From Nocardioides soli (lineage in GTDB: Bacteria; Actinomycetota; Actinomycetes; Propionibacteriales; Nocardioidaceae), in assembly GCF_014191495.1 (NCBI RefSeq), contig NZ_JACHWR010000002.1, positions 496,001-560,000 on the forward strand: a stretch of 64,000 nt of DNA, written 5' to 3'. The translations under genes were made by a program, and so were the position numbers. How positions within the stretch are numbered: position 1 is the first letter of the stretch; each line of letters begins with the position of its first letter. Of this stretch, positions 1 through 9,100 are shown in pieces. The notes beneath the pieces were generated by a model. That model was given only the letters and a program-made list of their open reading frames with translations, made no database searches and was not told the origin of the DNA.

Positions 1-45
1 TAAACGGGAGTTATTCGAATGTGAACCGGTCGGTAACTACGGCGT

Positions 46-930
46 TCAGGTCCGCTTGCTGCGCACGGCCAGCCCCGCCGCGACGGCACCGGTGGCGGCA
101 CCCGCGACCGCGCTGACGACGAGGCCGGCGCGCAGTGCCTTGCGCCCGGTGCGGTAGTCGCGGATCCGCCAGCCCTGCTCGCGGGCGTGGTGACGCAGCT
201 TGACGTCCGGGTTGATCGCGCAGGGGTCGCCGACCAGCGAGAGCATCGGTAGATCGTTGTAGGAGTCGGAGTACGCCGAGCAGCGGCGCAGGTCTAGACC
301 TTCGCGCGCGGCCAACGCCTTGACGGCCTCCGCCTTGGCCGGCCCGTGCAGCAGGTCGCCGACCAGCTGACCGGTGTAGACCCCGTCGACGTGCTCGGCG
401 ACCGTGCCGAGGGCGCCGGTCAGCCCGAGTCGGCGCGCGATGATCTGGGCGATCTCGATCGGTGCCGCGGTCACCAGCCACACCCGCTGGCCCTCGTCGA
501 GGTGGAGCTGGGCGAGGGCACGGGTGCCCGGCCAGATCCGGTGCGCCATGCCCTCCTCGAAGATCTCTGCGCCCAGCTCCTGGAGCTCGGAGACGGTGTG
601 ACCGGCGATGAAGCCGAGCGCCGAGGCGCGTGCATCGGCCACGTGGTCGGGGTCCTCGACGCCGACGATCCGGAAGTACGCCTGCTTCCAGGCCGCGCCG
701 AGGATCTCGCGGGTGGTGAAGAACTTGCGCCGGTGCAGGCCGCGGGCGAGATGGAAGATGCTCGCGCCTTGCATGACGGTGTTGTCGACGTCGAAGAAGG
801 CCGCGGCCTCAGGATCGAGCGGTGGCGTCAGCGCCGACTCGACCTCGGCGGATGCGGCGGCGGCCTCCCCGGCCAGCGTCGACCGCAGCTGGAGGTTCAG
901 CGGTCGCGGTCGGCGGTCCGAGGGCGTCAC
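46..930 (-). CDS. HAD-IB family hydrolase (phosphoserine phosphatase-like)
   Basis: This 294-residue protein is a haloacid dehalogenase-superfamily phosphatase of the SerB-like IB subfamily. Motif I is FFDVDNTV near residues 45-52, with the nucleophile Asp47 and acid Asp49. LVTAAP is motif II and [11 protein letters not shown] is motif IV. The last 30 residues hold a hydrophobic Ala/Val/Gly helix ending in basic residues, which suggests a C-terminal membrane anchor. I chose the GTG at 930 because longer versions run into the divergent acyl-CoA ligase gene. The substrate cannot be told from sequence; related proteins act on small phosphate esters or lysophospholipids. Confidence 0.85.
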   Translation of the reverse strand: MTPSDRRPRPLNLQLRSTLAGEAAAASAEVESALTPPLDPEAAAFFDVDNTVMQGASIFHLARGLHRRKFFTTREILGAAWKQAYFRIVGVEDPDHVADARASALGFIAGHTVSELQELGAEIFEEGMAHRIWPGTRALAQLHLDEGQRVWLVTAAPIEIAQIIARRLGLTGALGTVAEHVDGVYTGQLVGDLLHGPAKAEAVKALAAREGLDLRRCSAYSDSYNDLPMLSLVGDPCAINPDVKLRHHAREQGWRIRDYRTGRKALRAGLVVSAVAGAATGAVAAGLAVRSKRT

Positions 931-985
931 ACCGGCAGGGTAGACCCACCGGCACAGCACGCGGTGGTGTGGAAGTATCCGCACC

Positions 986-2515
986 ATGTCCGGGATCCGC
1001 GACGTGGCCGAGCTGGTGACCAGCGCGGCCTCCGAGAGCCCCGACCGACTGGCACTCGTCGAGGCCGGCGGGCGCAGCCTGACCTGGGCCCAGCTCGACG
1101 ACGAGGTGGGCCGCGTCGCCACCGGTCTGGCGGGCGCCGGTGTCGTGGGCGGGCACCGGGTGCTGATCGCGGTCGGCAACCGTCTCGAGTTCGTGACGTC
1201 CTACCTCGGGGTGCTGCGCGCGCAGGCCGTGGCCGTGCCGGTGAACCCGGGCTCGGCGGTCGGCGAGCTGGCCCGGATGCTCGACGACTCCGGCGCCCGG
1301 ATGGCGATCGCCGATCCGACCACGGCCGCGGCCGTCCGTGAGGCCGTCGACTCGCTCGAGTCGCCACCCCGCCTGGTCGTCGTCGGCGAGGCGTCGTACG
1401 ACGAACTGCGCTCCGAGCCGGCCCGGCCGATCCCGCCGCTGCAGGATCCGGAGAAGCTCGCGGCCCTGCTCTACACCAGCGGCACCTCCGGTCTCCCACG
1501 GGCCGCGATGCTCACCCACCGCGCCCTGCTCGCGAACATCGAGCAGTGCGCGCAGGTCGAGCCGCCGATGATCCACGGGGACGACGTCGTGCTCGGCGTG
1601 CTTCCGCTCTTCCACGTCTACGGCCTCAACGCGGTGCTCGGCAGCGTGCTCCGGCGCCGGGCGAAGCTGGTGCTCGTCGAGCGCTTCGACCCGCAGGAGA
1701 CGCTGGCCATCATCGACGACGAGGCGTGCAGCGTGGTGCCGGTCGCGCCACCGGTCTTCGCCCACTGGCGCTCCGAGCCGGACCTGCGGGAGCGACTCGG
1801 CCCGGTCCGGCTGATCCTGTCGGGGTCCGCACCGCTCAGTCCCGAGGTCGTGGAGGAGTTCGACGAGCGCACCGGTGTCGCGGTCCACCAGGGCTACGGC
1901 CTCACCGAGGCCTCGCCGGTCGTCACCAGCACCCTGTGCAGCCGGACGCCCCAGGCGGGCTCGGTCGGCGCCGCGCTGCCCGGCATCGAGCTGCGGCTGA
2001 TCGACGAGGACGGGCTTCCGCCGGAGGGTGGCGACCCGGGCGAGATCTCGATCCGTGGCGTCAACCTGTTCAGCGGCTACTGGCCCGACGGCGCGGAGGG
2101 GCCCGACGGCGACGGCTGGTGGCCGACCGGCGATGTCGGCTTCCTCGACGAGAGCGGCGACCTGTTCCTGGTCGACCGCCTCAAGGAGGTCGTGATCGTC
2201 TCGGGCTTCAACGTCTACCCGGTCGAGGTCGAGGACGTCATCGAGGAGGTCCCCGGCGTCGTCGAGGTCGCGGTGATCGGCGTGACCGACGAGCGGAGCG
2301 GCGAGGCCGTGGTGGCATACGTGCGCGCTCCCGGCGAACAGCCGGACGCGATCGCGGCGGCGGTGCGCGCGCACTGCGCGCTCCGGCTCGCGCGCTTCAA
2401 GCAGCCCTCGCGCATCGAGGTGGTCGACGAGCTGCCTCGCACGATCACGGGCAAGGTGCAGAAGGGCCGGTTGCGCGGGATCGAGCGGCGGCGCACGCTG
2501 GGACTGTTGGAATGA
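986..2515 (+). CDS. AMP-forming acyl-CoA synthetase / fatty-acid-CoA ligase
   Basis: This 509-residue ANL-superfamily enzyme would activate a carboxylic acid as an acyl-adenylate and pass it to CoA. The P-loop-like motif [12 protein letters not shown] lies near residue 162, GYGLTEASP near 303, the hinge-side motif TGDVGFLD near 382, and the C-terminal catalytic lysine in ITGKVQK near 487. The length is normal for the family. It is divergent from the HAD gene, with a 55-bp gap, and its stop overlaps the start of the next gene by 4 bp. Chain length and substrate are not readable from the sequence. Confidence 0.9.
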   Translation: MSGIRDVAELVTSAASESPDRLALVEAGGRSLTWAQLDDEVGRVATGLAGAGVVGGHRVLIAVGNRLEFVTSYLGVLRAQAVAVPVNPGSAVGELARMLDDSGARMAIADPTTAAAVREAVDSLESPPRLVVVGEASYDELRSEPARPIPPLQDPEKLAALLYTSGTSGLPRAAMLTHRALLANIEQCAQVEPPMIHGDDVVLGVLPLFHVYGLNAVLGSVLRRRAKLVLVERFDPQETLAIIDDEACSVVPVAPPVFAHWRSEPDLRERLGPVRLILSGSAPLSPEVVEEFDERTGVAVHQGYGLTEASPVVTSTLCSRTPQAGSVGAALPGIELRLIDEDGLPPEGGDPGEISIRGVNLFSGYWPDGAEGPDGDGWWPTGDVGFLDESGDLFLVDRLKEVVIVSGFNVYPVEVEDVIEEVPGVVEVAVIGVTDERSGEAVVAYVRAPGEQPDAIAAAVRAHCALRLARFKQPSRIEVVDELPRTITGKVQKGRLRGIERRRTLGLLE

Positions 2516-2760
2516 GCACCGAGCCCCGCATCACCCTCTACTCCCGCCCCGGCTGCCACCTGTGCGACGACGCGCGGGCGGTCATCGAGCGGGTCTGCGC
2601 CGAGGTGGGCGAGTCGTACGCCGAGGTGTCCATCGACGACGACCCGGCCCTGCGCGAGCGCTTCGGCGAGGAGATCCCGGTGACCTTCGTCGACGGTCGC
2701 CAGCACGACTTCTGGCGGGTCGACGAGCGTCGCCTGCGGGCCGCGCTCGCCCGCGACTGA
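2512..2760 (+). CDS. Glutaredoxin-like thiol protein
   Basis: This 82-residue protein fits the glutaredoxin-like (DUF836/YruB-type) fold. It has a beta strand, then the redox motif SRPGCHLCDDA with the CxxC pair at residues 15 and 18, and a cis-Pro-type segment EIPVTFVDG near residues 54-62. It is translationally coupled to the acyl-CoA ligase through an ATGA overlap. It likely acts in cytosolic thiol-disulfide exchange; its partner is unknown. It lies just upstream of the redox-sensor gene rex, but a separate promoter lies between them. Confidence 0.85.
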   Translation: MSTEPRITLYSRPGCHLCDDARAVIERVCAEVGESYAEVSIDDDPALRERFGEEIPVTFVDGRQHDFWRVDERRLRAALARD

Positions 2761-2946
2761 GGTCGCGGGATCGCGCCGACCGGCCCCGCGAGCGTGGGTC
2801 ACATCACATGTGGTAGCACCGGCCAGCGGGCGAGGGTCGCTCCGTTTTGTTCTCCCGTTCACAAACTCCTACAGTGAACAAGCCATCAGGCCCCGAGGAC
2901 GGGTTCGTCCTCGCGTGCCCGACGACGGCCCAGCAGCCCCCTGGCT
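2761..2946 (+). other. Intergenic leader and promoter region of rex
   Basis: This 186-bp gap holds no credible ORF of its own. It carries the Rex-like operator and promoter described separately, a short CACATGTG palindrome near 2806, and a further inverted repeat GTTCAC (2857-2862) with GTGAAC (2874-2879) spaced by 11 bp. About 65 bp of leader lies between the inferred transcription start and the rex start codon. Confidence 0.5.
2847..2875 (+). promoter_or_regulatory. Rex operator overlapping the rex-hem promoter
   Basis: TTGTTCTCCCGTTCACAA at 2847-2864 keeps the TTGT-N10-ACAA frame of the known actinobacterial Rex site (TTGTGAA-N4-TTCACAA), with a perfect right half and a degenerate left half. 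A -35-like TTGTTC (2847-2852) and a -10-like TACAGT (2870-2875) are 17 bp apart, so bound Rex would cover the -35 box. In Streptomyces the rex-hemACD operon is known to be autoregulated by Rex. The site assignment here is inferred from the motif. Confidence 0.7.
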
Positions 2947-3645
2947 ATGGAGAAGACAAGAGCTGTGACCGCACGGAACTCACCCGACGCCGCTCGGGAC
3001 ATCCCCGAAGCGACCGTCGCGCGGCTGCCCGTCTACCTCCGGGCCCTGACGACCCTGTCCGACCAGGGCACCACCACCTGCTCGAGCGAAGAGCTCGCGG
3101 TGGCGGCGGGCGTCAACAGCGCCAAGCTCCGCAAGGACCTCTCCTACCTGGGCAGCTACGGCACCCGCGGGGTCGGGTACGACGTGGAGTACCTGCGCTA
3201 CCAGATCGCCCGTGAGATCGGCGTCACCCAGGACTGGCCCGTCGTCATCGTCGGCATCGGCAACCTGGGCCAGGCCCTCGCCAACTACTCCGGGTTCCGC
3301 AGCCGCGGCTTCCGGGTCGTCGCGCTCCTCGACGCCGACCCGGCCCGCCGGGCCGAGGCGGTCGCCGGCCTGGAGGTGCGGCCGTTCGCCGACCTCGAGC
3401 AGATCGTCCACGACCACGGCGTGGCCATCGGGGTCATCGCGACCCCGGCCGTCGCCGCCCAGGACGTCGCCGACCGGATGGTCGCCTGCGGGATCACCAG
3501 CATCCTCAACTTCGCGCCGATCGTGCTCTCGGTGCCCGACCTGGTCGACGTCCGCAAGGTGGACCTCTCGATCGAGCTGCAGATCCTGGCCTACCACGAG
3601 CAGCGCAAGATGCAGGGGGCCGTCACCGAGGAGGTGACCGCATGA
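2947..3645 (+). CDS. rex: Redox-sensing transcriptional repressor Rex
   Basis: This 232-residue protein is a Rex repressor, which leaves its DNA site when NADH rises. The N-terminal winged-helix domain includes SSEELAVAAGVNSAKLRKDL and the conserved SYLGSYGTRGVGY stretch. It is followed by a Rossmann domain with GIGNLGQALANYSGF near residue 105. The C-terminal swapped helix is present. It heads a co-directional hemA-hemC-hemD-hemB run, the arrangement seen in Streptomyces, and the operator upstream implies autoregulation. Confidence 0.96.
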   Translation: MEKTRAVTARNSPDAARDIPEATVARLPVYLRALTTLSDQGTTTCSSEELAVAAGVNSAKLRKDLSYLGSYGTRGVGYDVEYLRYQIAREIGVTQDWPVVIVGIGNLGQALANYSGFRSRGFRVVALLDADPARRAEAVAGLEVRPFADLEQIVHDHGVAIGVIATPAVAAQDVADRMVACGITSILNFAPIVLSVPDLVDVRKVDLSIELQILAYHEQRKMQGAVTEEVTA

Positions 3646-3647
3646 GC

Positions 3648-3714
3648 GAGCGAAGCGAGCGAATCATCCAAGGCAGTGCGTCCTGTGCCTCATGCGCGCA
3701 CGGAGCGAAGCGAG
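3648..3714 (+). repeat. Short direct repeats between rex and hemA
   Basis: The 12-mer GAGCGAAGCGAG occurs at 3648-3659 and again at 3703-3714. Each copy has an ATGAGCG word nearby: just before the first copy (the rex stop region) and just after the second (the hemA start). The 76-bp gap is otherwise featureless. It may be a relic of start-site duplication or a small dispersed repeat. Confidence 0.5.
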
Positions 3715-3721
3715 TACGCGC

Positions 3722-5011
3722 ATGAGCGTCTTGGTCGTGGGCATCTCCCACAAGTCGGCGCCGGTCTCGCTGCTGGAGCGGGTGGCGCTCGACAACGACG
3801 GCGTGCACAAGCTGATCGACGACGTCGCCGCCGGCGAGCACGTCACCGAAGCCACGGTCATCGCGACCTGCAACCGGCTGGAGATCTACGCCGAGGTCGA
3901 CCGCTTCCACGGCAGCGTCGAGGAGCTCTCCGGGCTGCTGGTCGACCGCGCCGGCGGCGCCCCCGAGGAGCTGCTCCCGCACCTCTACGTGCACTACGAC
4001 GACGGCGCGGTCTCGCATCTCTTCCAGGTCGCGGCCGGTCTCGACTCGATGGCGCTCGGTGAGGGCCAGATCCTCGGCCAGGCCCGCGACGCGCTCAGCG
4101 CGGGCCAGGAGATCGGCACCGTCGGGCCGGCGCTCAACGTGCTGTTCCAGCAGGCGCTGCGGGTCGGCAAGCGGGCCCGCTCCGAGACCGACATCGACCA
4201 GGCAGCGCCGTCGCTGGTCTCGGCCGCCCTCGACCACAGCAATGCCGCGGGCGACCTGTCCGACAAGCGAGTGCTGGTGATCGGTGCCGGGTCGATGGCC
4301 GGCCTGGTCACCGCCACCGTGGCTCGCCGGGGCGCCGCCGGCATCACCGTCGTCAACCGCACCGCCGGCAAGGCCGAGCGCCTCGCGGACGAGTACGGCG
4401 CGCGCTCCGCGGCGCTGGCCGACCTCGAGGCCGAGCTCGCGCACGCCGACGTGGTCATCTCGTGCACCGGTGCGACCAGCGTGGTGGTGACCCGCGACCT
4501 GGTCGCGGCCGCGACCGCCGACGGCCGGGCGCTGACGTTCATCGATCTCGCGCTGCCCCATGACGTCCAGCCGGAGGTCGGCGACCTTCCCGGCGTCACG
4601 CTGGTCAACCTCACCGACCTCGCCGAGGGGCTGCGCGAGTCGGAAGCCGGGCAGGAGGTGGCCGCCGTCCGCCGCATCGTGACCCAGGAGGTCGCGGCGT
4701 TCCTCGCCGCCCGCCGCCAGGCCAGCGTCACGCCGACCGTGGTGGCCCTGCGCTCGATGGCGACCGCGGTCGTCGACGCCGAGATGGACCGCCTCTCGCA
4801 TCGGCTGCCCGACCTCGACGAGGCCGCCCGCGCCGAGGTGCTGCACACCGTGCGCCGGGTCGCCGACAAGCTGCTCCACGAGCCGACCGTGCGCGTGAAG
4901 GAGCTCGCCAACGAGACCGGCGCGGTCTCCTACGCGGCCGCCCTGGCCGAGCTCTTCGCGCTCGACCCCGAGGCCGTCGACGCCGTGACCCGGGCGGAGG
5001 GCCTGTCATGA
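3722..5011 (+). CDS. hemA: Glutamyl-tRNA reductase
   Basis: This 429-residue enzyme makes glutamate-1-semialdehyde from Glu-tRNA with NADPH, the first step of C5-pathway heme synthesis. ATCNRLEIY near residue 46 carries the nucleophilic Cys, and GLDSMALGEGQ near 105 is the family signature. GAGSMAG near 188 begins the NADPH domain, and the C-terminal helical dimerisation region is present. I chose ATG 3722 because homology starts with SVLVVGISHKSAP; an ATG 30 bp upstream only adds a repeat-encoded tail. Its stop overlaps the hemC start. Confidence 0.96.
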   Translation: MSVLVVGISHKSAPVSLLERVALDNDGVHKLIDDVAAGEHVTEATVIATCNRLEIYAEVDRFHGSVEELSGLLVDRAGGAPEELLPHLYVHYDDGAVSHLFQVAAGLDSMALGEGQILGQARDALSAGQEIGTVGPALNVLFQQALRVGKRARSETDIDQAAPSLVSAALDHSNAAGDLSDKRVLVIGAGSMAGLVTATVARRGAAGITVVNRTAGKAERLADEYGARSAALADLEAELAHADVVISCTGATSVVVTRDLVAAATADGRALTFIDLALPHDVQPEVGDLPGVTLVNLTDLAEGLRESEAGQEVAAVRRIVTQEVAAFLAARRQASVTPTVVALRSMATAVVDAEMDRLSHRLPDLDEAARAEVLHTVRRVADKLLHEPTVRVKELANETGAVSYAAALAELFALDPEAVDAVTRAEGLS

Positions 5012-5994
5012 GTCAGGCCGTCAGCGCGCCGATCCGGGTCGGCACCCGCGCCTCGGTGCTCGCGACCACCCAGTCCCAGCTGGTCGCCGACCAGATCGCC
5101 GAGCGGCTGGGCCGCCCGGTCCGGCTGGTCGAGATCAGCACCGAGGGCGACCGCAGCCAGGCGGCCGGCACCCCGTTGGCCGGAGGCTCATCGACCGGGG
5201 TGTTCGTCAGCGCGCTGCGCGACGCGCTCCTCGACGGGCGCGTGGACGTCGCCGTGCACTCGCTCAAGGACCTTCCGACCTACCCCGCCGAGGGCATCGC
5301 GCTGGTCGCGATCCCGGGTCGGGAGGACCCGCGCGACGTGGTGGTGGCCCGCGACGGCCTCACCCTCGGCGAGCTGCCCGTGGGCAGCCGCGTCGGCACC
5401 GGCTCGCCGCGCCGCGCCGCCCAGCTGCACGCCCTCGGCCTCGGGGTCGAGGTCGCCGGCCTCCGCGGCAACGTGGACACCCGGATCCGCAAGGTGCGCA
5501 CGGGAGAGTACGACGCGATCGTGCTCGCGCGCGCCGGGCTGGCCCGGATCGGTCGGCTCGACGAGGCCACCGAGGTGCTCGACCCGCTCCAGATGCTCCC
5601 CGCTCCGGGACAGGGTGCGCTGGCCGTCGAGTGCCGCGACGACGACGATCTCGCGGCGCAGTTGCGCGAGGCGCTCGACGACCCCCGCGCCCGCGCGGCG
5701 GTCGAGGCGGAGCGGGCGGTGCTCGCGACGCTCGAAGGAGGATGCTCCGCGCCGATCGGAGCCCTGGCCGAGGTGGTCGAGGGCGAGGACGGCGAGGAGC
5801 TGTGGGTGCGGGCGATCGCCCTCTCGCCCGACGGGGGGCTCTCGGTGCGCAGGTCCGCCACCGGTGACCCCGCCGACGCCGCCGGCGTCGGCGACCGACT
5901 CGCCCAGGAGATGCTCGCCGACGGCGCCGCAGACCTGGACGGGTCGGAGCATGACCCGCTCGACCACTCGCTAGACAAGGTGCAGAACCCATGA
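5008..5994 (+). CDS. hemC: Porphobilinogen deaminase (hydroxymethylbilane synthase)
   Basis: This 328-residue enzyme joins four porphobilinogens into hydroxymethylbilane. It starts with the conserved RVGTRASVLATTQ stretch and carries HSLKDLPT near residue 80. EGGCSAPIGA near 243 has Cys246, the attachment point of the dipyrromethane cofactor. It sits in the rex-hem operon, with 4-bp overlaps to both hemA and the fused hemD gene. Confidence 0.96.
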   Translation: MSQAVSAPIRVGTRASVLATTQSQLVADQIAERLGRPVRLVEISTEGDRSQAAGTPLAGGSSTGVFVSALRDALLDGRVDVAVHSLKDLPTYPAEGIALVAIPGREDPRDVVVARDGLTLGELPVGSRVGTGSPRRAAQLHALGLGVEVAGLRGNVDTRIRKVRTGEYDAIVLARAGLARIGRLDEATEVLDPLQMLPAPGQGALAVECRDDDDLAAQLREALDDPRARAAVEAERAVLATLEGGCSAPIGALAEVVEGEDGEELWVRAIALSPDGGLSVRRSATGDPADAAGVGDRLAQEMLADGAADLDGSEHDPLDHSLDKVQNP

Positions 5995-7640
5995 CCCGAG
6001 CCAAGTCCACCCCGAAGGACCAGCCGCGCGGCTGGGTGTCGTTCGTCGGCAGTGGCCCCGGTGACCCGGGCCTGCTGACGGTCCGCGCCGTCGAGCTGCT
6101 CAGCCGCGCCGACGTCGTCGTCACCGAGGTACCGGAGCACGCCGGCCTGATCCGCCAGGTCCTCGGCCTCCCGGAGCCGGTCGAGGGCGCCGAGCCGATC
6201 GGCCCCGAGGTCGTCGACGGCGGCTTCGGCGAGGACGGCCAGCCGCTGACCCACGCCGCGCGCGGCAAGGTGGTCGTCAGGCACGCCAAGAAGGGCCAGC
6301 GCGTGGTCCGCCTGATGGCCGGCGACCCGTTCCTCTACGCGTCCGGCCCCGAGGAGGCGCAGGCCTGCGTCAAGGCGGGCCTGGCGTTCGAGATCGTGCC
6401 CGGTGTCTCCTCGGTCAACGCGGTCCCGGCGTACGCCGGCATCCCGCTGACCACCAAGGACCACCGCGAGGTCGCGGTCGTCACCTGCGGCGACAAGGTC
6501 GACTGGAAGCAGTACGCCGACAAGCGCACGCTCGTGCTGCTCTCGGCCGTCGGCCAGGTCGGCGAGATCGCGAAGGCGCTGGTCGCCGCGGGCCGCGATC
6601 CGCAGACCCCGATCGCGATGACCCGGGTCGGCACCACGACCGAGCAGGCCACCGTGTCCTCCACCCTCGACCGGATCGCGGCCGACGCCCGCGCCGCCCG
6701 GATGGCCCCGCCGGCGGTCACCGTCGTCGGCAACGTGGTCGACCTGCGCGAGACGCTGTCGTGGTTCGAGACCAAGCCGCTCTTCGGCTGGCGGGTGCTG
6801 GTGCCGCGCACCAAGGAGCAGGCGGGCTCGCTGTCCGAGCGGCTCCGCGGCTACGGCGCGGTGCCCGACGAGGTGCCCACCATCTCCGTCGAGCCGCCGC
6901 GCAACCCGCAGCAGATGGACAAGGCCGTGCGCGGCCTGGTCGAGGGTCGCTACGAGTGGATCGCGTTCACCTCGGTCAACGCCGTCAAGGCGGTGCGCGA
7001 GAAGTTCGAGGAGTACGGCCTCGACGCCCGCGCCTTCTCCGGCCTCAAGATCGCGGCGGTCGGCGACAAGACCGCGCAGGCCATCGCCGACTGGGGCCTG
7101 CGCGCCGACCTGGTGCCGTCGGGCGAGCAGTCGGCCGCCGGCCTGCTGGCCGACTGGCCGGAGTACGACGAGCTGCTCGACCCGATCAACCGGGTGTTCC
7201 TGCCGCGCGCCGACATCGCGACCGAGAACCTCGTCGCCGGCCTGATCGACCTCGGCTGGGAGTGCGACGACGTCACGGCGTACCGCACCGTGCGGGCCGC
7301 GCCGCCGCCGCCGGAGACCCGCGACGCGATCAAGACCGGCAAGTTCGACGCGGTCGTGTTCACCTCGTCCTCGACCGTGCGCAACCTGGTCGGCATCGCC
7401 GGCAAGCCGCATGCCTCGACGGTGATCGCGGTGATCGGCCCCGCCACGGCGAAGACCGCCGAGGAGCACGGCCTGCGCGTCGACGTCCTCGCGAGCCGGC
7501 CGGACGTCGAGGAGCTCGTCGACGCGCTCGCCGACTTCGGCGCCGCCCGCCGGGTGTCGTTGATCGAGGCGGGTCAGCCCGTCACCAAGCCGTCGGAGCG
7601 CAAGACCTCCGCGCGGCGGAAGGCTCGCGCCGCGGAGTGA
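5991..7640 (+). CDS. hemD: Fused uroporphyrinogen-III methyltransferase / uroporphyrinogen-III synthase
   Basis: This 549-residue protein has two domains. Residues 1 to about 265 form a SUMT-like tetrapyrrole methylase, with GSGPGDPGLLT near residue 19, RLMAGDPFLY near 104 and VPGVSSVNAVPAYAGIPLT near 136. Residues from about 270 on form uroporphyrinogen-III synthase, with WIAFTSVNAV near 323 and VVFTSSSTVRNL near 456. The fusion is usual in actinobacterial rex-hem operons. It can close hydroxymethylbilane to uroporphyrinogen III and may also methylate it toward siroheme or cobamide. Confidence 0.93.
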   Translation: MTRAKSTPKDQPRGWVSFVGSGPGDPGLLTVRAVELLSRADVVVTEVPEHAGLIRQVLGLPEPVEGAEPIGPEVVDGGFGEDGQPLTHAARGKVVVRHAKKGQRVVRLMAGDPFLYASGPEEAQACVKAGLAFEIVPGVSSVNAVPAYAGIPLTTKDHREVAVVTCGDKVDWKQYADKRTLVLLSAVGQVGEIAKALVAAGRDPQTPIAMTRVGTTTEQATVSSTLDRIAADARAARMAPPAVTVVGNVVDLRETLSWFETKPLFGWRVLVPRTKEQAGSLSERLRGYGAVPDEVPTISVEPPRNPQQMDKAVRGLVEGRYEWIAFTSVNAVKAVREKFEEYGLDARAFSGLKIAAVGDKTAQAIADWGLRADLVPSGEQSAAGLLADWPEYDELLDPINRVFLPRADIATENLVAGLIDLGWECDDVTAYRTVRAAPPPPETRDAIKTGKFDAVVFTSSSTVRNLVGIAGKPHASTVIAVIGPATAKTAEEHGLRVDVLASRPDVEELVDALADFGAARRVSLIEAGQPVTKPSERKTSARRKARAAE

Positions 7641-7686
7641 TCCGAGCCGTGGAGGTCCGCGTCAGCGGACCTCCTCGACGCGAGGA

Positions 7687-7738
7687 GGTTGAGCGAGCCC
7701 GCTCGTGAGGTACGAACGAGCGACGGCGGGTCGAAACC
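7687..7738 (+). repeat. Dispersed palindromic repeat, copy 1 (hemD-hemB gap)
   Basis: GGTTGAGCGAG at the left end and TCGAAACC at the right end match the outer ends of the repeat family seen at 9023, 30426, 30517 and 37991, here in reverse orientation and with a longer centre (GAGCGAGCCCGCTCG hairpin). It lies 26 bp upstream of the chosen hemB start. Confidence 0.55.
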
Positions 7739-7763
7739 GAGTGAGCAGGAGGAGGATCGAGCG

Positions 7764-8771
<1,008 letters not shown>

Positions 8772-8792
8772 GCCGGCGCGCTTGGCCGACGC

Positions 8793-8876
8793 TTCATCAA
8801 GGGATGCTGGCGAAGCTTCGCATCCCGAGCCGAACTCGGCGGGGGAACCGGGGCTCCACCTTCATCCCTTGATGAA
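8793..8876 (+). repeat. Long-range 14-bp inverted repeat with nested hairpins
   Basis: TTCATCAAGGGATG (8793-8806) is the exact reverse complement of CATCCCTTGATGAA (8863-8876). Between them GGGATGC (8801-8807) can pair instead with GCATCCC (8820-8826), around the perfect palindrome CGAAGCTTCG (8811-8820). GCCGAACTCGGC (8829-8840) makes a separate small hairpin. The arms therefore offer two mutually exclusive folds. Confidence 0.8.
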
Positions 8877-8924
8877 CCTGCGACTGGTGGTGACATCCGG
8901 GCAGGTGGGGCGGCGCGCGGACGC

Positions 8925-8952
8925 GAGTTTCGTCGGCCGGCCGACGAAACTC
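8925..8952 (+). repeat. Perfect 28-bp palindrome
   Basis: GAGTTTCGTCGGCC (8925-8938) is followed directly by its exact reverse complement (8939-8952) with no loop. This could be a dimeric protein-binding site or part of a cruciform or terminator cluster. Confidence 0.8.
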
Positions 8953-8957
8953 CTGCT

Positions 8958-8981
8958 GGGACGACGGAGCTTCGTCGTCCC
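8958..8981 (+). terminator. GC-rich hairpin, possible bidirectional terminator
   Basis: GGGACGACG (8958-8966) pairs with CGTCGTCCC (8973-8981) around a 6-nt loop. It sits between the convergent ends of hemB and the transglycosylase gene. A T-run is lacking, so termination is inferred from position and stem strength. Confidence 0.45.
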
Positions 8982-9022
8982 GGCACCCCGGATCGCGCGG
9001 CTGCTTGGGCGCTGAGGGCTGC

Positions 9023-9068
9023 GGTGGTTTCGGGGCTCAGGCCTGGCGGCCGTCGCACCTCAACTACC
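9023..9068 (+). repeat. Dispersed palindromic repeat, copy 2
   Basis: GGTGGTTTCGGGGCTC starts the element and GCACCTCAACTACC ends it, with a CCTGGCGG centre. The reverse complement of the copy at 30426-30468 shares nearly the same centre, so the two are clear relatives. A partial half element with GGTGGTCGGGGCTCAGG follows at about 9075-9091. Confidence 0.7.
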
Positions 9069-9100
9069 GGGGCTGGTGGTCGGGGCTCAGGAACTACCCG

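Larger units (their letters stand above)
8772..9100 (+). other. Palindrome-rich non-coding block after hemB
   Basis: No credible gene lies in this 329-bp gap between the convergent hemB and lytic transglycosylase genes. It contains a 14-bp inverted repeat pair (8793-8806 with 8863-8876), nested GGGATGC/GCATCCC arms around CGAAGCTTCG, a GCCGA/TCGGC hairpin (8829-8840), a perfect 28-bp palindrome (8925-8952), a 9-bp stem hairpin (8958-8981) and a dispersed repeat copy (9023-9068). None has a clear T-run. Confidence 0.75.

Noticed and set aside
346..1341. Long plus-strand frame opposite the HAD phosphatase gene
   Set aside because: It is the antisense shadow of a gene with clear HAD motifs and has Arg/Gly-rich composition with no domain.
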